Origin: an uncultured Collinsella sp.
Lineage (GTDB): Bacteria; Actinomycetota; Coriobacteriia; Coriobacteriales; Coriobacteriaceae
Direction of reading: 5' to 3'
NCBI GenBank assembly: GCA_958421655.1
Contig: CATZMG010000005.1
Coordinates: 1 to 47,584, forward strand
DNA: 47,584 bases
Part shown: piece after piece, positions 17,181 to 23,967 of the stretch
Layout: each line of letters begins with the position of its first letter
Numbering within the stretch: the first letter of the stretch is position 1
Translations under genes and position numbers: made by a program
Notes under the pieces: model-generated
The model's input: only the letters and a program-made list of their open reading frames with translations
What the model was told of the DNA's origin: nothing
The model's database searches: none

Positions 17181-17355
17181 GTGGCGTTCCCAGTGTGCGG
17201 CGGAGGGGGCGGGCCTGAGACATATTAAGGTTGTCGCGAGTTCCGCACGAACAGGAGAGCACTTAATGTGCTCTCCGTCGTGAGCAGGACTGTAGAGCAG
17301 CAACCTTAATATGTCTCAGGCCCGCCCCCTCCGCCGCACACTGGGAACGTGCCAC
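17181..17355. repeat. Very large inverted repeat upstream of rplC
   Basis: Positions 17186-17233 (48 nt) are the exact reverse complement of 17301-17348, and pairing continues across a 2-nt bulge to 17181 and 17355. The 67-nt centre has its own stem: GGAGAGCAC and GTGCTCTCC around TTAAT, bordered by CACGA and TCGTG. The right side of the centre contains the 20-nt element also present at 6-25. The 48-bp perfect stem far exceeds an ordinary terminator. It could be a MITE-like insertion, a transcription-unit boundary or a structured RNA. Confidence 0.9.
17284..17309. repeat. Dispersed intergenic element, copy 2 (matches 6-31)
   Basis: Identical over 20 nt (17284-17303) with the element at 6-25 and matching at 25 of 26 positions overall. 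It is part of the centre and right arm of the large inverted repeat, upstream of rplC. Confidence 0.6.
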
Positions 17356-17400
17356 GCACTTTACCTGCGTAAACAATGTGAGTGAAATATGAATCTCGAT

Positions 17401-17425
17401 GGATACGCCCGCAGCCGTGTATACT
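17401..17425 (+). promoter_or_regulatory. Putative rplC-operon promoter region with shared motif, copy B
   Basis: The block shares 21 of 25 bases with 19266-19290 and its first 11 with 119-129. It ends in TATACT (17420-17425), a good -10 hexamer; no convincing -35 is seen. A transcript starting near 17432 would have a leader of about 175 nt before rplC. Confidence 0.5.
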
Positions 17426-17536
17426 AAACAGCTGTGTGTAACCAGGGGAGTATTCTGGCTGGACAAAATGCCTGCTTAATAGGGTTGTCAGGTAGTCCGG
17501 GCGAAATACAAGGCTGGGGAGCACGTCGTGTAAGTA

Positions 17537-17588
17537 GTGGTCCTCTAGGGGCGTACGCTCGGTGGTGTACGCATTGTCCCAAGACCAC
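17537..17588 (+). other. Structured rplC leader RNA
   Basis: Three nested helices can form: GTGGTC (17537-17542) with GACCAC (17583-17588), GGG (17548-17550) with CCC (17578-17580), and GCGTAC (17551-17556) with GTACGC (17567-17572). The structure ends 20 nt before rplC. In E. coli the S10-operon leader is an L4 autoregulatory target; a similar role here, upstream of rplC-rplD rather than rpsJ, is an inference. Confidence 0.5.
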
Positions 17589-17608
17589 GCGAGAGTTGGG
17601 ATCATATC

Positions 17609-18229
17609 TTGATCAGCATGATTCTCGGCCGCAAGATTGGCATGACCCAGGTTTGGGACGAGGACGACAACGTCGTTCCCGTCACGGTCATCCAGGCTGG
17701 CCCCTGCGCTGTCTCGCAGGTTAAAACTCAGGCAACCGACGGCTATGACGCCGTCCAGATCGGTTTCGGCGACATCAAGGCCAAGAACGTGAACAAGCCC
17801 ATGGCTGGTCACTTCGCCAAGGCTGGCGTCGAGCCTGTCCGCTTCCTTCGTGAGGTCCGCGTCGAGAACGGCGAGGAGCACAAGGTCGGCGAGGTCGTCA
17901 CCGTCGCTGATTTCGCTGATGTCGAGAAGGTCGACGTCATCGGTACCTCCAAGGGTAAGGGCTTCCAGGGTCGCATCAAGCGCTGGGGTCAGCGCCGCGG
18001 TCCTATGACGCATGGTTCTCACTTCCAGCGTCACCCCGGTTCTATCGGTCAGTGCGCCTATCCTGCGCGCGTCCTCAAGGGCGTCAAGATGGCCGGTCAC
18101 ATGGGTAACGAGCGCGTTACCGTCAAGAACCTTTCCGTTGTCCGCATCGATGCCGAGCAGAACCTCATCTTGGTCAAGGGCGCTGTCCCGGGTGCCAAGA
18201 ATGGTCTCGTCGCCATCCGTATGGCCTAA
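17609..18229 (+). CDS. rplC: Ribosomal protein uL3
   Basis: The roughly 206-residue product contains MILGRKIGMTQVW at the N-terminus and the uL3 landmarks KGKGFQGRIKRW and GSIGQCAYPARV. uL3 is an early assembly protein near the peptidyl-transferase centre. TTG at 17609 has TTGGGA upstream; ATG at 17618 (MILGRK) is the alternative but has no visible ribosome-binding site. It is the first gene of the rplC-rplX unit, preceded by a structured leader rather than by rpsJ. Confidence 0.96.
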   Translation: MISMILGRKIGMTQVWDEDDNVVPVTVIQAGPCAVSQVKTQATDGYDAVQIGFGDIKAKNVNKPMAGHFAKAGVEPVRFLREVRVENGEEHKVGEVVTVADFADVEKVDVIGTSKGKGFQGRIKRWGQRRGPMTHGSHFQRHPGSIGQCAYPARVLKGVKMAGHMGNERVTVKNLSVVRIDAEQNLILVKGAVPGAKNGLVAIRMA

Positions 18230-18275
18230 GGGCCCAGCCCATTTAGCCCAGCGTCATACCAAGGAGAACACTTAA

Positions 18276-18902
18276 ATGGCAAAGTTTGAAGTAAAGAACA
18301 GCGAGGGCAAGAAGGTCGCCGAGGCCGAGCTCGCCGCTGAGGTGTACGGCATCGAGCCGAACATCCACGTTATGCACCACATCGTCAAGTGCCAGATGGC
18401 CTCTTGGCGTCAGGGCACCCAGTCCGCTAAGGGCCGCTCTGAGGTTTCCGGTGGCGGCAAGAAGCCTTGGCGTCAGAAGGGCACCGGCCGTGCCCGCCAG
18501 GGTTCCATCCGTGCTGCCCAGTGGCGTCACGGTGGCGTTGTCTTCGCCCCCAAGCCCCGTTCCTACGCTAAGCGTATGAACAACAAGGAGGTCAAGCTGG
18601 CTATGCGCTCCGCGCTGTCCGCCAAGCTGGCCGATGGCGAGCTCGTGCTCGTCGACGACTACGGCTTCGAGAAGCCTTCCACCAAGGCTGCCGTCGCCAT
18701 GCTCAAGGCTCTCGGCCTTGAGGGCAAGCGTCTGACCATCATCGTTCGCGATGAGGACGTCAACGCCTACCTGTCGTTCCGCAACATTCCCAAGACGTTC
18801 ATCATCACCGCTGACGAGGCCAACACCTACGATCTCGTCAACAACAACGCCGTGCTGATGCCCGCCGACATCGCCGCTCACTTCGGGGAGGTGCTTGCAT
18901 AA
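18276..18902 (+). CDS. rplD: Ribosomal protein uL4
   Basis: The 208-residue protein has the uL4 loop region GGGKKPWRQKGTGRARQGS that lines the exit tunnel, and a C-terminal Rossmann-like domain. In E. coli L4 also represses its own operon through the leader RNA. ATG at 18276 follows AAGGAGAA. The stop TAA is immediately followed by the rplW ATG at 18903. Confidence 0.97.
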   Translation: MAKFEVKNSEGKKVAEAELAAEVYGIEPNIHVMHHIVKCQMASWRQGTQSAKGRSEVSGGGKKPWRQKGTGRARQGSIRAAQWRHGGVVFAPKPRSYAKRMNNKEVKLAMRSALSAKLADGELVLVDDYGFEKPSTKAAVAMLKALGLEGKRLTIIVRDEDVNAYLSFRNIPKTFIITADEANTYDLVNNNAVLMPADIAAHFGEVLA

Positions 18903-19190
18903 ATGACCGCCCACGAGATCATCATCCGTCCGATCGTGTCCGAGCGTTCCTTCTCCGGCATGGAGCTGAACAAGTACACGTTCGAGGTCGCCAAGGATGC
19001 TAACAAGTATCAGATCAAGGACGCTGTCGAGGAGATCTTCGGCGTCAAGGTCGTTCGCGTGAACACCCTGACGGTCAAGCCCAAGACCAAGCGCGTGCGC
19101 TATGTCGCCGGCAAGACCCGTTCTTGGAAGAAGGCCATCGTCACGCTGGCCGAGGGCGACACCATCGAGGTCTTTGGCAACCAGGCCTAA
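18903..19190 (+). CDS. rplW: Ribosomal protein uL23
   Basis: The 95-residue product begins MTAHEIIIRPIVSE and has YTFEVAKDANK and the basic KPKTKRVR loop of uL23. uL23 sits at the tunnel exit and docks SRP and trigger factor. The start directly follows the rplD stop. A 179-nt gap with a hairpin and promoter-like motif then precedes rplB, an unusually wide gap for this cluster. Confidence 0.97.
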   Translation: MTAHEIIIRPIVSERSFSGMELNKYTFEVAKDANKYQIKDAVEEIFGVKVVRVNTLTVKPKTKRVRYVAGKTRSWKKAIVTLAEGDTIEVFGNQA

Positions 19191-19207
19191 GACTCGCTGC
19201 TGTTGAG

Positions 19208-19245
19208 TGAGCTCATGCCTCCCAAAAAGGGGAGGCGAGAGCTCA
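19208..19245 (+). other. Long stem-loop between rplW and rplB
   Basis: TGAGCTC (19208-19214) pairs with GAGCTCA (19239-19245) and GCCTCCC (19217-19223) with GGGAGGC (19230-19236), with a 6-nt loop. Only AAGGTTTTG follows, so it is a poor terminator; attenuation or RNA processing between rplW and rplB is possible. Confidence 0.6.
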
Positions 19246-19265
19246 AGGTTTTGGGCGTATAAAAT

Positions 19266-19290
19266 GGACACGCCCGGAACCGTGTATACG
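19266..19290 (+). promoter_or_regulatory. Shared ribosomal-operon motif, copy C, possible rplB promoter
   Basis: The block matches 21 of 25 bases with 17401-17425, including CCGTGTATAC. TATACG could serve as -10; TATAAA at 19258 is another candidate. An internal promoter for rplB and the genes after it would explain the large gap after rplW. Confidence 0.45.
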
Positions 19291-19299
19291 TCCGGTGTC

Positions 19300-19366
19300 A
19301 TCGCACCCGAGGCAGAACCTCGAATCCCTGTCTGCGATGGCTAACGGATTCCTATTGAAAGGGATT
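19300..19366 (+). other. rplB leader able to mask its ribosome-binding site
   Basis: ATCGCA (19300-19305) can pair with TGCGAT (19333-19338) around GAGG/CCTC (19309-19312 with 19318-19321). AATCCC (19323-19328) can alternatively pair with GGGATT (19361-19366), which overlaps the rplB Shine-Dalgarno AAAGGGA. The two pairings compete in part, as a translational switch would. This is read by eye, without energy calculation. Confidence 0.35.
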
Positions 19367-19369
19367 GTA

Positions 19370-20200
19370 ATGGCTGTAAAGCACCTTAAGCCGACCTCCG
19401 CTGGTAGGCGTTGGCAGACGATCTCCGACTTCTCCGAGATCACCTGCACCAAGCCCGAGAAGTCTCTTCTCGAGCCCCTGCCCAAGAAGGCCGGTCGTAA
19501 CAACAACGGCCGCATCACCACCCGCCACCAGGGCGGCGGCGTGAAGCGTCGTTACCGCGTGATCGACTTCAAGCGCAACAAGGACGGCGTGCCCGCCAAG
19601 GTCGCCACGATCGAGTACGATCCGAACCGTTCCGCTCGCATCGCTCTGCTGCACTACGCTGACGGTGAGAAGCGCTACATCCTGGCCCCCAAGGGCCTCG
19701 AGGTCGGTCAGACCATCATGTCCGGTTCTGACGCCGACATCAAGCCGGGCAACGCTCTGCCCCTCGCCGACATCCCCGTCGGTACGCTCATCCACGCCGT
19801 CGAGTTCCAGCCGGGCAAGGGCGCTGCTATCGCCCGTTCCGCCGGTAACTCCTGCCAGCTGATGGGTAAGGAGGGCAAGTACGCCATCGTCCGTATGCCT
19901 TCCTCCGAGATGCGCCGCATCCTCGTTACCTGCCGCGCCACCGTCGGTGAGGTCGGCAACGCCGATCACTCCAACATCGTCATCGGCAAGGCCGGCCGTA
20001 AGCGTCACATGAACGTGCGCCCGACCGTCCGCGGTACCGTCATGAACCCTGTCGACCACCCGCACGGCGGTGGCGAGGGCAAGAACCACACCTCTGGTCG
20101 TCCCTCCGTTACCCCCTGGGGTAAGCCGACGAAGGGCCTTCGTACGCGCAAGAAGAAGAAGGTCTCGAACCAGCACATCATTCGTCGCCGTAAGAAGTAA
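19370..20200 (+). CDS. rplB: Ribosomal protein uL2
   Basis: The 276-residue product starts MAVKHLKPTSAGRRW and contains GGGVKRRYR and the highly conserved VDHPHGGGEGK around the peptidyl-transferase-proximal histidine. uL2 is needed for subunit association and catalysis. ATG at 19370 follows AAAGGGA (19358-19364); the frame is open to 19295 but without support. Length is normal. Confidence 0.98.
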   Translation: MAVKHLKPTSAGRRWQTISDFSEITCTKPEKSLLEPLPKKAGRNNNGRITTRHQGGGVKRRYRVIDFKRNKDGVPAKVATIEYDPNRSARIALLHYADGEKRYILAPKGLEVGQTIMSGSDADIKPGNALPLADIPVGTLIHAVEFQPGKGAAIARSAGNSCQLMGKEGKYAIVRMPSSEMRRILVTCRATVGEVGNADHSNIVIGKAGRKRHMNVRPTVRGTVMNPVDHPHGGGEGKNHTSGRPSVTPWGKPTKGLRTRKKKKVSNQHIIRRRKK

Positions 20201-20232
20201 TTTCGGATACCGAGTTTTAGGAGAAAGCACTT

Positions 20233-20493
20233 ATGAGCAGAAGTCTCAAAAAGGGCCCGTTCGTGGAGACTCGCCTTCTCTCGCGTATCACCGCGATGAA
20301 CGAGGCTGGCAAGAAGGACGTCGTGAAGACCTGGTCCCGCGCGTCCACCATCTTCCCCGAGATGGTTGGTCACACCATCGCCGTCCACGACGGCCGCAAG
20401 CATGTGCCCGTGTATGTTACCGAGTCCATGGTTGGTCACAAGCTCGGCGAGTTCGCGCCGACTCGTACGTTCCGTGGCCACAAGGCCAAATAG
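20233..20493 (+). CDS. rpsS: Ribosomal protein uS19
   Basis: The 86-residue product begins MSRSLKKGPFVE and has GHKLGEFAPTRTF, a uS19 signature. It contacts the A-site finger in the 30S head. ATG at 20233 follows TAGGAGAAA. It lies between rplB and rplV in the usual order. Confidence 0.97.
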   Translation: MSRSLKKGPFVETRLLSRITAMNEAGKKDVVKTWSRASTIFPEMVGHTIAVHDGRKHVPVYVTESMVGHKLGEFAPTRTFRGHKAK

Positions 20494-20507
20494 GGGGTTA
20501 ACCGTAA

Positions 20508-20879
20508 ATGGCAACTAAGTCTATTGAAACTGAGGCCACCGAGGTTCGCGCCGTCGCTAAGTACGTGCGTGTTTCCCCCAGCAAGGCCCGCCTGGTGGTC
20601 GATCTGATCCGCCGCAAGCCTGTCGCTCAGGCCTTCGACATCCTCCACTTCTGCGACCGCGCCGTCGCCGTGGATGTCGAGAAGGTTCTCCGTTCCGCCG
20701 TTGCGAACGCCGAGAACAACAACGGTCTGCGTGCCGACAACCTGGTTGTCGCCGCTGCCTATGTTGACGAGGGTCCGACGCTTAAGCGCATCCGTCCCCG
20801 CGCCAAGGGTTCCGCTTCTCGCATTCTGAAGCGTACTTCCCACATCACCGTCGTCGTTGCTCCTCGAAAGGAGGCGTAA
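20508..20879 (+). CDS. rplV: Ribosomal protein uL22
   Basis: The 123-residue protein has VAKYVRVSPSKARLVVDLIR near the start and the RPRAKGSASRI hairpin that reaches the exit tunnel, where macrolide-resistance changes arise in other bacteria. The hairpin shows no obvious alteration. The start is 14 nt after rpsS. Confidence 0.97.
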   Translation: MATKSIETEATEVRAVAKYVRVSPSKARLVVDLIRRKPVAQAFDILHFCDRAVAVDVEKVLRSAVANAENNNGLRADNLVVAAAYVDEGPTLKRIRPRAKGSASRILKRTSHITVVVAPRKEA

Positions 20880-20885
20880 AGCTGT

Positions 20886-21596
20886 ATGGGTCAGAAAGTC
20901 TACCCCACCGGCTTCCGTCTTGGCATCACCGAGAACTGGCGCTCCCGCTGGTTCGCAGAGAAGGATTACGCTAAGACCCTCGGTAACGATCTCGAGATCC
21001 GCAAGTACCTCGAGAAGCGTCTTTCCCGCGCAGCTGTCTCCCGCGTCGAGATCGAGCGCGCTGGCGACAAGGTGAAGGTCATCATCCTCACCGCTCGCCC
21101 TGGCGTTGTCATCGGTAAGAAGGGTGCCGAGATCGATACCCTCCGCACCGAGCTCGAGAAGGTTGCTGGCGTCTCCAAGGGCCAGCTCTCCGTCGACGTT
21201 GTCGAGATCAAGCGCCCCGAGCTCGACGCCAACCTCGTTGCTCAGTCTATCGCCGAGCAGCTCGAGGGCCGCGTTGCCTTCCGTCGCGCCATGCGCAAGG
21301 CTGTCCAGTCCGCCCGCAAGGCCGGCGCTAAGGGCATCCGTATCCAGTGCTCCGGTCGTCTCGGCGGTGCCGAGATGGGCCGTCGTGAGTGGTACCGTGA
21401 GGGTCGCGTGCCTCTGCACACCCTCCGTGCCAAGATCGACTACGGCACGGCTGTCGCCAGCACCACCATGGGCGCTTGCGGCGTGAAGGTCTGGATCTAC
21501 CTGGGCGAGAAGCTCCCGGGCCAGCCTGTTCCCAACCCTGCACTCGAGGGCTCTTCCCGTCCTCGTCGTCGTAACTCCGAGAGGAGGGGTCAGTAG
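20886..21596 (+). CDS. rpsC: Ribosomal protein uS3
   Basis: The 236-residue protein begins MGQKVYPTGFRLGI and carries the KH domain with GVVIGKKGAEI (GxxG loop). uS3 guards the mRNA entry channel. GGAGG (20870-20874) inside the end of rplV serves as its ribosome-binding site. Its TAG stop shares one base with the GTG start of rplP. Confidence 0.97.
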   Translation: MGQKVYPTGFRLGITENWRSRWFAEKDYAKTLGNDLEIRKYLEKRLSRAAVSRVEIERAGDKVKVIILTARPGVVIGKKGAEIDTLRTELEKVAGVSKGQLSVDVVEIKRPELDANLVAQSIAEQLEGRVAFRRAMRKAVQSARKAGAKGIRIQCSGRLGGAEMGRREWYREGRVPLHTLRAKIDYGTAVASTTMGACGVKVWIYLGEKLPGQPVPNPALEGSSRPRRRNSERRGQ

Positions 21597-22099
21597 TGCT
21601 TGCCCCTAAGCGTATTCTTCACCGCAAGGTGCAGCGTGGCTCCATGAAGGGCCAGGCCAAGGGTAATACCGAGCTGCATTTCGGCGAGTTTGGTATCCAG
21701 GCTCTCGAGGCCCATTGGATCACCAACCGTCAGATCGAGGCCGCTCGTATTGCCATGACCCGCTACATGAAGCGTGGCGGTCGTGTCTACATCACGATCT
21801 TCCCCGATAAGCCCATCACCAAGAAGCCTGCCGAGACTCGCATGGGTTCTGGTAAGGGTAACCCCGAGGAGTGGGTGGCCGTCGTCAAGCCCGGCCGCAT
21901 CATGTTCGAGGTCAAGGGCGTGCCCGAGGAGGTCGCTCGCGAGGCTCTGCGTCTTGCACAGCACAAGCTTCCCATCAAGACCAAGATTGTTGCTGCCAAG
22001 AACGCTGAGCAGCGCATCGAGAAGGAGATGGCTGAGGAGGCCGCTCTCGAGGCCAAGTGGGCTGCTGAGGACGCCGCCGCCGCCAAGGAGGAGAACTAA
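21596..22099 (+). CDS. rplP: Ribosomal protein uL16
   Basis: The product has MLAPKRILHRKVQRG and the GEFGIQALE segment of uL16, which shapes the A-tRNA site. At 167 residues it is about 25-30 longer than usual because of an acidic Ala/Glu-rich C-terminal tail after residue 140. GTG at 21596 overlaps the rpsC stop by one base, and the TAA stop overlaps the rpmC ATG by one base. Confidence 0.96.
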   Translation: MLAPKRILHRKVQRGSMKGQAKGNTELHFGEFGIQALEAHWITNRQIEAARIAMTRYMKRGGRVYITIFPDKPITKKPAETRMGSGKGNPEEWVAVVKPGRIMFEVKGVPEEVAREALRLAQHKLPIKTKIVAAKNAEQRIEKEMAEEAALEAKWAAEDAAAAKEEN

Positions 22100-22314
22100 T
22101 GAAGCCCGCAGAGATTCGTGAGCTCTCGGACGCTCAGCTCGTTGAGAAGCTGAAGGAAATGCGCGCCGAGCTCTTTAACCTTCGTTTCCAGATGGCCACC
22201 AGCCAGCTGGACAACACCGCTCGCGTCAACACCGTGAAGAAGGACATCGCTCGCGTCCTCACGGAGCAGCGCGCCCGCGAGATCGCAGCGGAGAAGTCCG
22301 CTGTCGCCGAGTAG
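22099..22314 (+). CDS. rpmC: Ribosomal protein uL29
   Basis: The 71-residue helical protein has MKPAEIRELSDAQLVEKL and the FNLRFQMATSQLDNTARV motif of uL29, located near the tunnel exit. GGAGG (22086-22090) inside rplP provides the ribosome-binding site; TAATG overlap indicates coupling. Confidence 0.96.
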   Translation: MKPAEIRELSDAQLVEKLKEMRAELFNLRFQMATSQLDNTARVNTVKKDIARVLTEQRAREIAAEKSAVAE

Positions 22315-22330
22315 GACCTAAGGAGAGAAC

Positions 22331-22591
22331 ATGACTGATTCGCGTAACTCGCGTAAGGTCCGTACGGGTGTCGTTACCTCCGTCTCCGGTGCCAAGACCA
22401 TTGTTGTCACCATCACCGAGCGCAAGCGTCACCCCAAGTACGGCAAGATGATGACCAGCTCCAAGAAGCTGCACGCTCACGACGAGGAGTGCACGGCTGG
22501 CGTGGGCGATACCGTCCGCGTTATGGAGACCCGTCCTATGTCCAAGATGAAGCGTTGGCGCCTCATCGAGGTCGTCGAGCGCGCTAAATAA
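22331..22591 (+). CDS. rpsQ: Ribosomal protein uS17
   Basis: The 86-residue OB-fold protein has KVRTGVVTSV, KTIVVTITERKRHPKYGK and the MSKMKRWRLIEVVE ending of uS17. ATG at 22331 follows AAGGAGAG. A 118-nt gap with a strong RNA fold separates it from rplN, although these genes are normally close. Confidence 0.97.
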   Translation: MTDSRNSRKVRTGVVTSVSGAKTIVVTITERKRHPKYGKMMTSSKKLHAHDEECTAGVGDTVRVMETRPMSKMKRWRLIEVVERAK

Positions 22592-22618
22592 GCAGTCGCT
22601 CTTACGACTTGTACGTTT

Positions 22619-22684
22619 CCGAAGATGTGCGTATGCCTGGCTTGCATACCACGGGCCGTATAAAGGCTGCGCACCTCTCTTCGG
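22619..22684 (+). other. Structured leader between rpsQ and rplN
   Basis: CCGAAGA (22619-22625) pairs with TCTTCGG (22678-22684), GTGCG (22627-22631) with CGCAC (22670-22674), and GTATGC (22631-22636) with GCATAC (22644-22649). The paired region ends 25 nt before rplN. It may be a regulatory RNA for rplN-rplX; no known family recognised. Confidence 0.5.
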
Positions 22685-22709
22685 TTCTTAGTTCGGAGGA
22701 ACATCTACC

Positions 22710-23078
22710 ATGATTCAGATGCAAACCATGCTGAACGTCGCCGACAACTCCGGCGCTCGCAAGATTCGCTGCATCAAGGTGCTTGGCGGTTCCAAGCGTC
22801 GTTATGCAGGCATCGGCGATGTGTTCATCGGTGCTGTCCAGGAGGCTACCCCTGGCGCCAACGTCAAGAAGAAGGACGTTGTCCGTTGCGTCGTCGTTCG
22901 CACCGTTAAGGAGATCCGCCGCAAGGATGGCTCCTACATTCGCTTTGATGAGAACGCCTGCGTTGTCATCAACAACGATGGTTCGCCCGTCGGCACCCGT
23001 ATCTTCGGGCCTGTCGCTCGCGAGCTTCGTGACAAGAAGTACATGAAGATCGTCTCGCTCGCTCCCGAGACCCTGTAG
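22710..23078 (+). CDS. rplN: Ribosomal protein uL14
   Basis: The 122-residue product begins MIQMQTMLNVADNSGARKI and has GDVFIGAV, typical of uL14, a protein at the subunit interface that also binds RsfS in other bacteria. ATG at 22710 follows CGGAGGAA. Length is exactly usual. Confidence 0.98.
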   Translation: MIQMQTMLNVADNSGARKIRCIKVLGGSKRRYAGIGDVFIGAVQEATPGANVKKKDVVRCVVVRTVKEIRRKDGSYIRFDENACVVINNDGSPVGTRIFGPVARELRDKKYMKIVSLAPETL

Positions 23079-23091
23079 TTAGGGGAGATAT

Positions 23092-23397
23092 ATGTATATC
23101 AAGAAGGGCGATAAGGTCCAGGTTCTCTCTGGTAAGGATCGCGGCAAGCAGGGCGTTGTCCTGCGTGCTCTCCCCGCCGAGAACAAGGTCGTTGTCGAGG
23201 GCGTTTCGGTCGTCAAGAAGGCCGTCAAGCCCAACGCTGCCAACCAGCAGGGCGGCATCGTTTCGCAGGAGGCTCCCATCGACGCCTCCAACGTCAATCT
23301 CGTTTGCCCCGAGTGCGGTAAGGTTACCCGCGTCGGTCACGAGAAGGACGGCAAGAACAAGCTGCGCGTCTGCAAGAAGTGCGGCCACAAGTTCTAA
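23092..23397 (+). CDS. rplX: Ribosomal protein uL24
   Basis: The 101-residue protein has the KOW motif DKVQVLSGKDRGKQG at residues 7-21, then CPEC and CKKC pairs in the C-terminal half, the zinc-ribbon-like form of uL24. uL24 starts 50S assembly. A strong terminator follows, whereas rplE would normally come next; no rplE, rpsN or rpsH is in the window. Confidence 0.97.
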   Translation: MYIKKGDKVQVLSGKDRGKQGVVLRALPAENKVVVEGVSVVKKAVKPNAANQQGGIVSQEAPIDASNVNLVCPECGKVTRVGHEKDGKNKLRVCKKCGHKF

Positions 23398-23423
23398 GCT
23401 GCCCGCAACAACAAGTTGCCAGC

Positions 23424-23460
23424 AAAGGCCCGGATGCCCCACGGCACCCGGGCCTTTTTC
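23424..23460 (+). terminator. Terminator ending the rplC-rplX unit
   Basis: AAAGGCCCGG (23424-23433) pairs with CCGGGCCTTT (23448-23457) and is followed by further T residues. It shows the ribosomal unit stops at rplX. Confidence 0.9.
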
Positions 23461-23480
23461 TATCCCTACTCATTGGGGGC

Positions 23481-23603
23481 TCATTGGGGACAGACATAAA
23501 TGAGTGGCCGATGATTGGCAGTCATTGGGGACATACTCATTGGGGACAGACTTAAATGAGTGGTCGTCGCTTGGCATTCATTGGGGACAGGCTTAAATGA
23601 GTG
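23481..23603. repeat. Three copies of a 26-nt intergenic repeat
   Basis: TCATTGGGGACAG followed by TAAATGAGTG occurs at 23481-23506, 23537-23562 and 23578-23603, with shortened copies near 23470 and 23522. Each unit ends in the complement of its start (TCATT/AATGA), so each can form a small hairpin. REP-like; the mobilising enzyme is not here. Confidence 0.8.
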
Positions 23604-23630
23604 CCGTTGAAACGCCGGTAGCTGGGGACG

Positions 23631-23680
23631 TTCCCTATGTGCCGGCAGTTAGGGAAGTCCCTATCTGCCGGCAGTTTGGA
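23631..23680. repeat. Direct repeat with internal TGCCGGCA palindrome
   Basis: An 18-nt unit at 23633-23650 recurs at 23659-23676 with 17 of 18 identical bases, period 26. TTCCCTA (23631-23637) also pairs with TAGGGAA (23650-23656) around TGCCGGCA. Confidence 0.7.
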
Positions 23681-23787
23681 ACAGTCCTTTGATGGCTGCG
23701 CCCCCCCAGAGGGGTGGAGTAATACAGCCTACTCTGTCTTTTATGGCTATGGTGTTCCGCCCTTTTATGTTTCATAAGGATCGTCGC

Positions 23788-23917
23788 ATGCGCATTTACG
23801 CGCATAGCCTTGCGCGATAATGCGCATAACCGCGCAAACATCTGCCAACTATGGCTAAATAATGACCGATAAGCAAATAAACACGCAAACACGAGCAGAT
23901 ACGCGCGCAATTGCGCG
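23788..23917. promoter_or_regulatory. Cluster of GCGC-centred palindromes upstream of an oxidoreductase operon
   Basis: ATGCGCAT occurs at 23788-23795 and 23820-23827, TTGCGCG (23810-23816) faces CGCGCAA (23831-23837), and the 14-mer CGCGCAATTGCGCG lies at 23904-23917. The surrounding DNA is relatively AT-rich. These look like operator sites; the DeoR-type regulator encoded downstream is the obvious candidate, without proof. Confidence 0.45.
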
Positions 23918-23967
23918 AATATAGGGCTGTTAGAAATGAAGGACTTCCGATGACTCAGGAGGCACTC

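Noticed and set aside
17181..17355. Insertion sequence
   Set aside because: The inverted repeat resembles transposon ends, but there is no transposase, and 175 nt would be at most a MITE; target-site duplication could not be shown.
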